Shown piece after piece: positions 29,605-37,928 of a stretch of 38,372 nt of DNA. Made by a program: the position numbers and the translations under genes. Origin of the DNA: an uncultured Desulfovibrio sp. GTDB lineage: Bacteria > Desulfobacterota > Desulfovibrionia > Desulfovibrionales > Desulfovibrionaceae. The notes below the pieces were generated by a model. The model was not told where the DNA came from. It worked only from the letters and a program-made list of their open reading frames with translations, and searched no databases. Position 1 is the stretch's first letter. Every line of letters begins with the position of its first letter. The DNA lies in assembly GCA_900553065.1 (NCBI GenBank), contig USBZ01000018.1, positions 1 through 38,372 on the forward strand, in the 5' to 3' direction.

Positions 29605-30316
29605 CATGAAGAGGCAGGAGGGAGCGAGGCTTCGGTCCTGTTCTCTTTGTTGTTGCCCTCCTTGTTTCGAGCCTTAGCTATCTGAATGGAAAGAGCGGTC
29701 AGGGGAACCGGCTGCTTTGTGATTCTCGATTGAGTCGGTTGATTCTTTGAGTGGGGAAATTTTTTCGGCATCCGCTCAGTCCTGAAAAAACGGGAGACGC
29801 ATAGCCGCGGCAGTTTACCTGCGAGCGCACCTTTAGCAGACTGGGCGTAGGATTCGGTCAGAAAAAATGTTTTTCGGGCCCGGCCGGAACTGTTCAACGC
29901 CCTTGTGATGGATTTTCTGACCCGGGTGGTTGTCGGAAGCTGACGGCATGAAAAACGCCTGCCTCCGGCAGAGCAAGTGGGGGGGGGCAGGCGAACGGGA
30001 AAGTTTAAAGGGGCTTGCGCGGAAGCGTTTGATTTCCGGCGGATGGTCAGTCGTATTCCCTTTTCAGAAAAAAGGAGAATATTACTGCGGGGCATTCCTG
30101 CTTTCCTGCCGTCAGTTGTGAGGCGTTCTTGGGCGCAGGCTATGAACGTAGCACGTGCGGCAAAGCTCTTTCATCGTCTGATTTTACGCATACTGAGCGG
30201 CAGCCCGAGGGACGCTCCTCTGGCATTCCGGGGGCTTTGGGGAAGAATCTCTGATAAGACACAACGTTCCCGGCGTGTTGCCGGATCGGCAGGAGTTTTT
30301 TTCTGCTGCGCTCGCT
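29605..30316. other. Gene-free stretch with structured elements
   Basis: Some 700 bases contain no gene I can support. A 163-codon minus frame (29604-30095) has no ribosome-binding site or recognisable motif and is low-complexity at its end. Two structures stand out: a perfect 10-bp inverted repeat, GGTCAGAAAA (29856-29865) with TTTTCTGACC (29913-29922), and a strong minus-strand terminator (29951-29993). Confidence 0.5.
29951..29993 (-). terminator. Terminator-like hairpin (minus strand)
   Basis: CGCCTGCC (29956-29963) pairs perfectly with GGCAGGCG (29986-29993). The loop holds a run of nine G on the plus strand, and the hairpin is followed on the minus strand by TTTTT. It may end the queD unit 320 bases after the last stop codon, or an unknown transcript in between. 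Confidence 0.65.
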
Positions 30317-30826
30317 TCAGGCAGAGAGCTGGTTCCGAACCAGAACGGCGCACAACGCGCCGCCTTTCAGGGAATAGCGGTTGAGCACGGTAAAGCGCGC
30401 CTTTTCTTTGTAAAGCATTCCCTCCATGCCGCCTTCCGCCTCCAGTCTTCCACGTGAGGCGATTTGCCTCAGCGGGGAGGCGAGCAGAAATGCCGGCCAT
30501 TCCAGATTGCGTTCCGGAAGCTTGAAGTCCAGAAAGAGGGTGTGCTCCGCGCAGGCACTCAGTTCGACAAAAAGTGCCCGCCGCCTGTCGTCCGCAAGAA
30601 GGCTCAGCGCAAAAGAACAGACGGCCAGTCTCCGGCCTCGCCCATCCGTGGGAAGAATCTCCTGTCTTCGGATGACGGGCAGAGACGGGCCTCCTCTTTC
30701 GGGCAGGAAAACAGGGCCTAAGTCCATGATCTCCCGTGCGCCGACCGTTCGTGCGCTGTTCTCCACAAGAGCCGGAAGCGTTCCGCCGAGCGCACGGAGC
30801 ACGAGACTGCCGGGAAAGGGGAACAT
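30317..30826 (-). CDS. Short methyltransferase-like protein coupled to queD
   Basis: The 169-residue product resembles the C-terminal half of class I SAM-dependent methyltransferases. Segments LAVCSFALSLLADDRRRALFVEL, LFLDFKLPERNLEWPA and EAEGGMEGMLYKEKARFTVLNRYSLKGGALC follow the order seen after the SAM-binding site. The glycine-rich SAM motif (such as DLGCGTG) is absent, and the first 65 residues look like nothing I know. It may be a shortened and possibly non-catalytic relative, or an unrelated family. Its ATG shares a base with the queD stop (TGATG), so translation is coupled. It has no signal peptide. The resemblance is by eye and weak to moderate. Confidence 0.65.
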   Translation of the reverse strand: MFPFPGSLVLRALGGTLPALVENSARTVGAREIMDLGPVFLPERGGPSLPVIRRQEILPTDGRGRRLAVCSFALSLLADDRRRALFVELSACAEHTLFLDFKLPERNLEWPAFLLASPLRQIASRGRLEAEGGMEGMLYKEKARFTVLNRYSLKGGALCAVLVRNQLSA

Positions 30827-31218
30827 CAGTCGTCGATTTCCTGATAAGTGGCCGACTGCAGCGGCGTTTCCCCTACGGTCATGCTGTACATGCGTACCGG
30901 CATGGAGGCGAGCCTTTCCTTCATGCGGCCGTAAAGATAGCGTGCCAGATTTTCCGATGAAGGATTGATGACATCGAAAGGCGGAAGCTCGTTGAGATAC
31001 AGATGATCTATGGTGGCCAGTTCCGCCCGCAGCTCCTTCTTGAGCGCGGAGAAGTCCGCCACAAGCTCCGTGTCGGGCGTCAGTGTTTCGCCTTCCACCA
31101 CCATTTCCACCAGATAGTTGTGGCCATGCAGGGTTTCGCACTTGCCCTGATAGTGACGGAGGGCGTGCGCGGCGGCAAAGTCACCGCGAATGGTGAGTCT
31201 CCATATCGGTCTGCTCAT
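30826..31218 (-). CDS. queD: 6-carboxy-5,6,7,8-tetrahydropterin synthase QueD
   Basis: QueD converts 7,8-dihydroneopterin triphosphate to 6-carboxytetrahydropterin, the second step to queuosine and other 7-deazapurines. The 130-residue product has the zinc and catalytic features of the family: FAAAHALRHYQGKCETLHGHNY with the active-site Cys, VADFSALKKELRAELATIDHLYLNE, and PSSENLARYLYGRM. The conserved Cys in KCETLHGHNY favours QueD over 6-pyruvoyltetrahydropterin synthase. GGAA precedes the start, beside a 14-bp palindrome CTTTTTATAAAAAG (31227-31240). No other queuosine gene is adjacent. Confidence 0.92.
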   Translation of the reverse strand: MSRPIWRLTIRGDFAAAHALRHYQGKCETLHGHNYLVEMVVEGETLTPDTELVADFSALKKELRAELATIDHLYLNELPPFDVINPSSENLARYLYGRMKERLASMPVRMYSMTVGETPLQSATYQEIDD

Positions 31219-31434
31219 GGGAGTTCCTTTTTATAAAAAGATGATGATACATCAGGCTGTGCCGTACCGCGTCGCCGGTAAAAAGTGTTTTTCAGGCCGT
31301 GGAGGCTTCCGGGGGCTTGTTGTTTCCCGGAAAGGCGTCCGTTTCCCGCATGACGGGGCCGGGTGCCTGCCGCGGACGACCCGAAGTCGGGCAGATGCGT
31401 TCTGCCGGAAGACGTTGCCGTTTTCCGGCCTTTG

Positions 31435-34400
31435 TTACTGACGGAGGGAGAGCCGGGCCTTGGCCCAGGCGTCCATGTCCTTGTTGAGCTGCGGACTTGC
31501 CTGAACGCGCCAGCGCGGTCCCAGCTCCATGATGCAGTTGCGTTTGTTGAGCTCGAACTGGATCTGCACGGCGGAGGTTCCCTTGTGCTTTTCCAGAATG
31601 GCCTTGAACTCCTGAATGTCGGCGTCGCCGAGGCACGTTACGGGGTAGGGGAATACCACGGGGTGATCGCTGTTCATGCAGGCTTCTATCAGCGGTCTGG
31701 CCGAGTCGCAGAGCAGCTTGATTTCTTTTGCTGCGCTTTCCTCGTCACTTTCCTCGTCGAAGTCGTCATCGTCTTTGGCGTCTATGGTGCCCACCAGCTC
31801 TATGAGAGGGCGCTCCGCATGAAGCGTTTCCTTGATGGCGGCATAGGTCTTGGGGAAGATGGTGACTTCGGCGTGTCCCGTGAGGTCTTCCACCTGCACA
31901 AAGGCCATCTTGTCGCCTTTTCTGGTGATGAACTCCTTGACGCTGGTAACGAGAACGCCGGTTTTTACCGAGCCTTTGCCGAGTTCGGCAATTTCCTCAA
32001 GCGTGGCCAGACCGAGACGCTGCATGTCGCGGCGGAAAGGCTGGAGAGGATGGCTGGTCAGGTAAAAGCCCAGAGAATCCTTTTCAAAGGCCAGCTTCTG
32101 ATCATCGTCCCATTCCGGCGTATCCTGCTCTTCGCAGGGGAAGCCTATGCCGGGCATGGGAGTCGTCTCTACGGAAGGCGTGAAGGCGAGCAGAGAGATC
32201 TGCGCGGAATTCTTTTCCTTCTGCTTTTTCTGGGCTCGGGCCACCACGGTGTCGAGGCTCGCCAGCATGCCCGCCCGGCTGACGCCGAAGCAGTCGCAGG
32301 CGCCGCCCTTGATGAGGCTTTCCAGAACGCGCTTGGTCACCTTGCGCAGGTTGACGCGCAGGCACAGGTCGAGAAGCGACTTGTACGGGCCTTCCTCTTC
32401 GCGGGCGCGGACGATTTCGTTGATGGCTTCATCGCCCACGTTCTTCACGCCGCCGAGCCCGTAGACGATGGAGTCCTTGTTCGGCGTGAAGGCGCGAAGA
32501 CTGATCTGCACGTTGGGCGGCAGCACTTCGATGTTCATGTCGCGGCAGGCGGCAATGTAGCTGAGGATCTTGTCCTGGTTGCCGATTTCCGAGGAAAGCA
32601 GCGCGGCCATGAACTCAACCTTAAAGTAATACTTGAGATATGCCGTGCCATAGGTGATGTAGGCATACGCGGCGGAATGGGCCTTGTTGAAGCCGTATTC
32701 CGCGAATTTTTCCATGAGGTCGAAGATTTCGTTGGCCGTTTCCTTGGCAACGCCGCGCTCGGAAGCGCCCTTCAGGAAGATGTCGCGCTGCTTGGCCATT
32801 TCTTCGGCCTTCTTCTTGCCCATGGCCCGTCGCAGGAGGTCGGCGCCGCCGAGCGTGTACTTGGCGGTGATCTGCGCGATCTGCATGACCTGTTCCTGAT
32901 AGACGATGACGCCGTAGGTATCCTTCAGGCAGGGTTCGAGTTCGGGCAGAGGATAGCTGACCTCGATTTCTCCGTGCTTTCTCTTGATGAATTCATCCAC
33001 CATGCCGGAGTTGAGGGGGCCTGGCCGGTAAAGGGCGAGCATAGCCACAAGATCTTCAAAACCGGAAGGCTTCAGCATGCGCAGGTACTTGCGCATGCCC
33101 GTGCTTTCCAGCTGGAACACGCCGTCGGTATCGCCCCGGGAGAGCAGGTCGTAGACGTTGGGATCGTCCGTGGACAGGTTTTCCATGTCCGGCGCTTCCT
33201 TGCCCTGCAGAACGATGTTCTTCACGGCATTGGAAATCACGGTCATGGTGCGCAGGCCCAGGAAGTCGAACTTCACAAGCCCCACCTTTTCCACGAACTT
33301 CATGTCGAAGGCGGCGATCTGTTCGCCTTTTCGTCCGGCAAAGAGGGGGAGATACTCCTCCATCGGTTTGTCGGAAACCACCACGCCCGCGGCATGCGTG
33401 GAGGCATGGCGGGTGAGACCTTCAAGTCGCAGGGAAATGTCGATGAGCTTTTTGACTTCCGGCTTGGTCTTGTACTCCTCGGCCAGCTCGGGAACCGTGT
33501 TCAGCGCCTTCTGCAGGGTCATCTTGAGATCGGCGGGGATCATCTTGGCGATGCGCGTCGTCTCGTTGAACGGAATGCCCATGGCGCGGCCCACGTCCTT
33601 CACCACGGCCTTGGCCTTCATCTTTCCGAAGGCGGCAATCTGCGAGACTTTGTCCTTGCCGTATTTGCGGGTGACGTAGTCAAGCACTTCAAGCCGCCTG
33701 TCTTCGCAGAAGTCAACGTCGATATCAGGCATGCTGACGCGTTCGACGTTGAGGAAGCGTTCAAAGAACAGCTTGTTGGGGAGCGGGTCGATGGAGGTGA
33801 TGCGCAGCGCCCAGGCGGCCACGGAACCTGCGGCGGAACCACGGCCCGGACCTACGGGGATACCGTTGTTCTTGGCCCAGTTGATGTAGTCCTGCACGAT
33901 GAGGAAATAGCCGGGGAAGCCCATGTCGCAGATGACCTTGAGCTCCATTTCCAGGCGGTCGCGGTACTCCTGCGGATTGATGGTATCCTTGTGCGGATGC
34001 TTTTCCAGACGTTTTTCCAGACCTTCTCTTGCCATGCGGCAGAATTCGCTGGCCAGGGTCATGCCTTCGGGCAGGTCGTAGACGGGGAAATGATAGGGCG
34101 GCGCGTGCAGCTGGATTTCAAGATGACAGCACTGATCGGCAATCTTGACGGTGTTTTCCATGGCCTCGCGCGGCACGCCGTCGAGCCCGGCGCGCATTTC
34201 CTCTTCCGACTTGTAGTAGAGGTCGCGCGCGTCGAAGCGGAAACGCTTGGCGTCATCGACCTTGGCCTGCGTCTGGATGCAGAGCAGAATGTCGTGGGCT
34301 TCCACGTCGTCGGCGTTGAGGTAATGGCAGTCGTTGGTGGCCACGAGCGGAAGCTTCGTGGCGTCGGCGAGTTCAAGAATGCGCTGGTTGACCAGCGCCT

Positions 34401-34965
34401 GCTCGGGCAGCGTGTTGGCCTGCACTTCCAGATAGAAGCGTTCGGGGAAAAGCGCGGAGTATTCCTTCGCTATGGCTATGGCGTCATCGAAGGTGCCGCC
34501 GCCGGTGATAAGCTTGTTGGTGCCGAGAAGGGTACGGGGAAGCTCGCCCGCCACGCAGGCGGAAAGCGCCACAAGACCGTCGGTATGGCCGACAAGCATT
34601 TTTTTGTCGATGCGCGGCTTGTAGTGGAAGCCGTCGAGCCAGCTGCGGCTGACCAGATGCATGAGGTTACGGTAGCCTTCGGGGTTCTGGGCCAGAAGAA
34701 TGAGATGATGACGTACTCTGGCGAAATCGGACGTCTTGTCGGTATGGTCGCGCGTGACATAGACTTCGCAGCCGATGATGGGAGGAATGCCCACATCCTT
34801 GCAGGCGGAATAGAAGTAGGCCGTTCCGAAAAGGTTGCCGTGATCGGTAATGGCGGCCGCGGGCATGCCGAGATCCTTGGCCTTTCTGGCCAGATCTCCT
34901 ACGCGGATGGCCCCGTCGAGAAGACTGAATTCCGTATGGCAGTGAAGATGCACAAAATCCGACAT
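31435..34965 (-). CDS. dnaE: DNA polymerase III alpha subunit
   Basis: DnaE is the replicative polymerase catalytic subunit. The 1176-residue product has the N-terminal PHP domain (FVHLHCHTEFSLLDGAI ... ITDHGNLFG), the palm domain with GPGRGSAAGSVAAWAL and the catalytic PDIDVDFCEDRR aspartates, the fingers (RPGPLNSGMVDEFIKRKHG and YQEQVMQIAQ), the HhH region (GLGGVKNVGDEAINEIV) and a C-terminal OB fold (VEDLTGHAEVTIFPKTY). An acidic stretch, DAKDDDDFDEESDEES, sits between the OB fold and the C terminus. Length is normal for DnaE1. The start MSDFVHLHCH has GGAG upstream; the frame continues 119 codons further without a start signal and is not used. Confidence 0.97.
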   Translation of the reverse strand: MSDFVHLHCHTEFSLLDGAIRVGDLARKAKDLGMPAAAITDHGNLFGTAYFYSACKDVGIPPIIGCEVYVTRDHTDKTSDFARVRHHLILLAQNPEGYRNLMHLVSRSWLDGFHYKPRIDKKMLVGHTDGLVALSACVAGELPRTLLGTNKLITGGGTFDDAIAIAKEYSALFPERFYLEVQANTLPEQALVNQRILELADATKLPLVATNDCHYLNADDVEAHDILLCIQTQAKVDDAKRFRFDARDLYYKSEEEMRAGLDGVPREAMENTVKIADQCCHLEIQLHAPPYHFPVYDLPEGMTLASEFCRMAREGLEKRLEKHPHKDTINPQEYRDRLEMELKVICDMGFPGYFLIVQDYINWAKNNGIPVGPGRGSAAGSVAAWALRITSIDPLPNKLFFERFLNVERVSMPDIDVDFCEDRRLEVLDYVTRKYGKDKVSQIAAFGKMKAKAVVKDVGRAMGIPFNETTRIAKMIPADLKMTLQKALNTVPELAEEYKTKPEVKKLIDISLRLEGLTRHASTHAAGVVVSDKPMEEYLPLFAGRKGEQIAAFDMKFVEKVGLVKFDFLGLRTMTVISNAVKNIVLQGKEAPDMENLSTDDPNVYDLLSRGDTDGVFQLESTGMRKYLRMLKPSGFEDLVAMLALYRPGPLNSGMVDEFIKRKHGEIEVSYPLPELEPCLKDTYGVIVYQEQVMQIAQITAKYTLGGADLLRRAMGKKKAEEMAKQRDIFLKGASERGVAKETANEIFDLMEKFAEYGFNKAHSAAYAYITYGTAYLKYYFKVEFMAALLSSEIGNQDKILSYIAACRDMNIEVLPPNVQISLRAFTPNKDSIVYGLGGVKNVGDEAINEIVRAREEEGPYKSLLDLCLRVNLRKVTKRVLESLIKGGACDCFGVSRAGMLASLDTVVARAQKKQKEKNSAQISLLAFTPSVETTPMPGIGFPCEEQDTPEWDDDQKLAFEKDSLGFYLTSHPLQPFRRDMQRLGLATLEEIAELGKGSVKTGVLVTSVKEFITRKGDKMAFVQVEDLTGHAEVTIFPKTYAAIKETLHAERPLIELVGTIDAKDDDDFDEESDEESAAKEIKLLCDSARPLIEACMNSDHPVVFPYPVTCLGDADIQEFKAILEKHKGTSAVQIQFELNKRNCIMELGPRWRVQASPQLNKDMDAWAKARLSLRQ

Positions 34966-35043
34966 GGTAACTCCGATGATAAGTCCGTGCCCAGTAGTTA
35001 GCACAGGGGGCTGCCCCCGTAAAGCGCGAGCGGAGCCCGGTAC

Positions 35044-35072
35044 TTGCGTCCCGGCGGGGCAAAGGCTAGAAT
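35044..35072 (+). promoter_or_regulatory. Promoter of the 35101-37056 operon
   Basis: TTGCGT (35044-35049) and TAGAAT (35067-35072) are 17 bases apart, about 30 bases before the first start codon. The dnaE start lies 80 bases away on the other strand. Confidence 0.7.
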
Positions 35073-35100
35073 CGCTCAAATTAAGCAAAGGAGCCTTCCC

Positions 35101-35331
35101 TTGTCCGAGATTCTTGAAAATCTTTTTACCGGCACGCTGAGCGGCGTCATCGTCATGGTGCTGGTGTCCGCCGCGGTGATCTTCTTTCTGCGCGCGCTGT
35201 ATGGTCCGCGCGGCCTGCTGCGGGATCCGAAGTGGGATGAAAGCAACAGGCGCATCCGCCAGAAGGAAGCCGAGGAGCGCGAGCGTCGCCTGAAGGAATG
35301 GCAGGAGAGGGGAGAGAAGCATGAGGATTGA
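35101..35331 (+). CDS. Small single-span membrane protein
   Basis: The 76-residue product has one membrane segment (GVIVMVLVSAAVIFFLRALY, about residues 14-33), then a highly charged helix rich in Glu, Arg and Lys (RRIRQKEAEERERRLKEWQER), probably a cytoplasmic coiled coil. I do not recognise a family. TTG 35101 is taken as start because AAGGAG lies seven bases upstream, while the ATG at 35044 falls inside the promoter. Its end overlaps the HD-hydrolase start by 11 bases, so both are translationally coupled. Confidence 0.78.
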   Translation: MSEILENLFTGTLSGVIVMVLVSAAVIFFLRALYGPRGLLRDPKWDESNRRIRQKEAEERERRLKEWQERGEKHED

Positions 35332-36139
35332 TCTGTCCGCACATCGCAGCCGTTTTCTCGCCTATACGGACGGCTTTCGCGACGTGCCGGATGCCGCGCC
35401 TCTGCGCCTCAAGGTGGATCATACCTTCAGAGTGACGGAACATGCCGCGGCCGTTGTGGAGTCGCTGCCTGAAGATGCGGCGGAAAGTCTCTGGAGCAGA
35501 GATGAAGAGGCCTGCCGTGCGGCGGTGCTTGCGGCTCTGTACCATGACTGCGGACGCTTTCCGCAGTTTCGGCAGTACCGCACCTTTCTGGATGCCAAGT
35601 CGGTCAATCATGCGGTTCTGAGCTTTCGCACCATGCGCGACGAGTCTTTCCTGAAGGAGGAAGCTGTCCGCGTAAGGCAGCTTGCCCAGTGCGCGGTGCT
35701 TCTGCACAACCGGTACGAGCTTTCGCCGATTCTTGCTCCGGCGGCACGTTTTGTGACCGACGTGGTACGCGACAGCGACAAGCTCGACATCTTCCGCGTC
35801 ATGGTGGGGTATCTCGACAATGCTCTGCCGGAAAGGGATGCCGTTCTTCTTCATGTGAAGGATGATGCCGGAGGCTGGACGCCGTGCGTGGCGCAGTGCG
35901 TGCTTGAGGGCCGGGTGGCCCGATATTCCGATCTTCGTTTCGTCAATGACTTCCGCCTGCTTCTCGGGACCTGGATGCTGGAACTGCGTTTTGCCGCCAC
36001 GCGCAGGGCTCTTGCCGGGAGCGGACTCATGGAAAAGGTTCTCGCCGGGCTGCCGGATGATCCGCAGCTGCGTCCCGCGGTGGAAAAACTTCATGTCATG
36101 CTTGAAGCATGTCGCCTCGGCAACGGAGGAGAGCGCTGA
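35321..36139 (+). CDS. HD-domain phosphohydrolase
   Basis: The 272-residue product is a predicted metal-dependent phosphohydrolase of the HD superfamily. Metal ligands are visible in order: an N-terminal His in KVDHTFRVTEHAA, the HD pair in ALYHDCGRFPQF, His residues in NHAVLSF and LLHNRYELSP, and the C-terminal Asp in RDSDKLDIFRVM. Substrates of this group include nucleotides and cyclic dinucleotides, and the exact one is unknown. It overlaps the small membrane protein gene upstream, and its stop shares bases with the start of the YmdB-type gene (TGATG). The adjacent phosphoesterase suggests a shared role in nucleotide or RNA turnover. Confidence 0.85.
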   Translation: MRIDLSAHRSRFLAYTDGFRDVPDAAPLRLKVDHTFRVTEHAAAVVESLPEDAAESLWSRDEEACRAAVLAALYHDCGRFPQFRQYRTFLDAKSVNHAVLSFRTMRDESFLKEEAVRVRQLAQCAVLLHNRYELSPILAPAARFVTDVVRDSDKLDIFRVMVGYLDNALPERDAVLLHVKDDAGGWTPCVAQCVLEGRVARYSDLRFVNDFRLLLGTWMLELRFAATRRALAGSGLMEKVLAGLPDDPQLRPAVEKLHVMLEACRLGNGGER

Positions 36140-37056
36140 TGCGCGTGATTTTTCTCGGCGACGTGGTGGGAAAGGCCGGCAGGCTTGCCGTAAAGCAGTT
36201 TCTGCCGGAGCTTCGTGAGGAATATGCCCCGGACGTGGTGCTGGCCAACGGCGAGAACATTGCCGGAGGCATAGGCATGACGTCGGAAACGCTGGATGAG
36301 CTGTTTGCTGCAGGCGTGGATCTGGTCACGTCGGGCAATCATGTATGGCGGCACAGAGAAATTTTTTCCCGGCTTGAGCGTGACAGGCGTATCATACGTC
36401 CGGCCAATTACCCTCCGGGCGCTCCCGGCAGGGGCTGGCTCGTGCATACGCTTGCGGATGGTCGAAAGCTTGCGGTGCTCAATCTTCTGGGAACCGTGTT
36501 CATGGATCCTCTGCCTTGTCCTTTCCGTACGGCGCTTCGCTGGCTTGAGGGCGCGCCTGCGCTTTCAGAAGGCGCAGAGGAAAACGGTGCGGGCTTTTCC
36601 GTACTTGCCGGGGAAAGGGAAGCAGATCTGGATTCGGAACTCTGTTGCGATGGTTCCGCCTCCGGCTCTGGACAGGTGCTTCAGGATGTTCGGGTAAGGC
36701 TGGTGGATTTTCATGCGGAAACCACGGGCGAGAAGAAAACGCTGGGCTGGGTGCTGGACGGAAGGGTGAGCGCCGTATTTGGTACGCACACGCATGTGCA
36801 GACGGCCGACGCTCAGATTCTGCCGCGCGGTACGGCGTATATCAGCGATGCGGGCATGTGCGGCGTGGAGCAGTCTTCGCTCGGCATGGATTTCGAACCC
36901 GTGCTGACACGTTTCCTCACGCGGATGCCGCAGCCGTTCAAGCCCGCGCGGGGACCGGTGTCGCTGAACGGTGTTTATGTCGATGTCGATGATGAGACCG
37001 GGCTTGCAAGGGAAATTCGTGCCGTGCGGTCGCACTGTCCGGCCTCGCAGCGCTGA
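36139..37056 (+). CDS. YmdB-family metallophosphoesterase (TIGR00282-like)
   Basis: YmdB enzymes are cytoplasmic metallophosphoesterases that hydrolyse cyclic nucleotides such as 2',3'-cAMP in other bacteria. The motifs are clear: VIFLGDVVGKAGR, ANGENIAGGIGMT, TSGNHVWRHREI, VDFHAETTGEKK, FGTHTHVQTADAQILPRGTAYISDAGMCG. At 305 residues it is about 45 longer than usual (about 260). The extra stretch, about residues 139-182, is acidic, Gly/Ser-rich and holds a Cys-Cys pair, and lies between FRTALRWLE and VRVRLVDFHAE. The start at 36139 overlaps the HD gene stop and matches the family N terminus. Confidence 0.92.
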   Translation: MRVIFLGDVVGKAGRLAVKQFLPELREEYAPDVVLANGENIAGGIGMTSETLDELFAAGVDLVTSGNHVWRHREIFSRLERDRRIIRPANYPPGAPGRGWLVHTLADGRKLAVLNLLGTVFMDPLPCPFRTALRWLEGAPALSEGAEENGAGFSVLAGEREADLDSELCCDGSASGSGQVLQDVRVRLVDFHAETTGEKKTLGWVLDGRVSAVFGTHTHVQTADAQILPRGTAYISDAGMCGVEQSSLGMDFEPVLTRFLTRMPQPFKPARGPVSLNGVYVDVDDETGLAREIRAVRSHCPASQR

Positions 37057-37150
37057 GCTTTTTCCCGGAAAAGAAGGCGGGACTTGTTTTTTTGCCTGAG
37101 AAGCGTACTTTTTCCCCATTCCATTCTAAAGTTCTGAGAGGATGTTTTCT

Positions 37151-37906
37151 ATGAAGAAACTGATGGCTGCCAACTGGAAGATGTATAAGACCGGCGCCGA
37201 AGCCGTTGAAACCGTGAAGGATATGGCTTCGCTTTTGAACGGTAAGGCTCCCGAAGGCCGTGAAATCATTGTTTTCGTTCCTGCTACCGCTCTGGAGCGG
37301 GCCTCTGAGGCCATGACCGCCATTCAGGGTGCCTCGACCGGTGCGGAAAACATGTATCCCGCGGCGGAAGGCGCGTTCACGGGTGAGATCTCGCCTGCCA
37401 TGATCAAGGCCTGCGGCGCATCCTGGGTGCTCACCGGTCATTCTGAACGTCGCCACATCCTCGGTGAAAGCGATGCCTTCGTCGGTGAAAAGACGGCTTT
37501 TGCCCTGTCCTGCGGCCTGCGCGTCATGCTGTGCATCGGTGAAACGCTGGAAGAGCGCGAATCCGGCCTGCTGCGCAACGTGCTGGAACGTCAGCTCAGA
37601 CTCGGTCTGAAGAACGTGCCCGCCGATACCCCGGTCGAGGCTCTGGCCATTGCCTATGAACCCGTATGGGCCATCGGTACGGGCAAGACCGCCACTACGG
37701 ACGACATCGTGGAAACCCACGCCATCTGCCGTTCCCTCATGCGCGACATTCTCGGCGCCAGAGCCGACGAGACTCCTCTTCTCTACGGCGGCAGCGTGAA
37801 GCCCGCCAATGCCGGAAGCATCCTTGCTCTTGACAATGTGGACGGTGTGCTGGTAGGAGGAGCTTCTTTGAAGGCTGATAGCTTTACTCAGATCATCAAT
37901 GCCTAG
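37151..37906 (+). CDS. tpiA: Triosephosphate isomerase
   Basis: TpiA interconverts dihydroxyacetone phosphate and glyceraldehyde 3-phosphate in glycolysis and gluconeogenesis. The 251-residue product has the catalytic lysine in AANWKMYK, the catalytic histidine in VLTGHSERRHI, the glutamate in AIAYEPVWAIGTGKTAT (signature) and the phosphate-binding loop YGGSVKPANA near the end, then DGVLVGGASLKADSF. ATG 37151 is preferred over ATG 37142 because the family starts at MKK, with GAGAGG upstream. It is 94 bases after the YmdB-type gene and 22 bases before secG. Confidence 0.97.
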   Translation: MKKLMAANWKMYKTGAEAVETVKDMASLLNGKAPEGREIIVFVPATALERASEAMTAIQGASTGAENMYPAAEGAFTGEISPAMIKACGASWVLTGHSERRHILGESDAFVGEKTAFALSCGLRVMLCIGETLEERESGLLRNVLERQLRLGLKNVPADTPVEALAIAYEPVWAIGTGKTATTDDIVETHAICRSLMRDILGARADETPLLYGGSVKPANAGSILALDNVDGVLVGGASLKADSFTQIINA

Positions 37907-37928
37907 TTCTAGTTAAGGAGCATTTCGC

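Noticed and set aside
29604..30095. 163-codon minus-strand frame
   Set aside because: It lacks a ribosome-binding site and runs through a strong minus-strand terminator, so a translated message is unlikely.
31363..35001. 1212-codon plus-strand frame opposite dnaE
   Set aside because: It is the antisense shadow of dnaE, a common effect of GC-rich codon use. It has no family motif.
34966..35322. 119-codon upstream extension of dnaE
   Set aside because: It covers the promoter and first gene of the divergent operon. DnaE homology starts exactly at the MSDFVHLHCH start, which has a ribosome-binding site.
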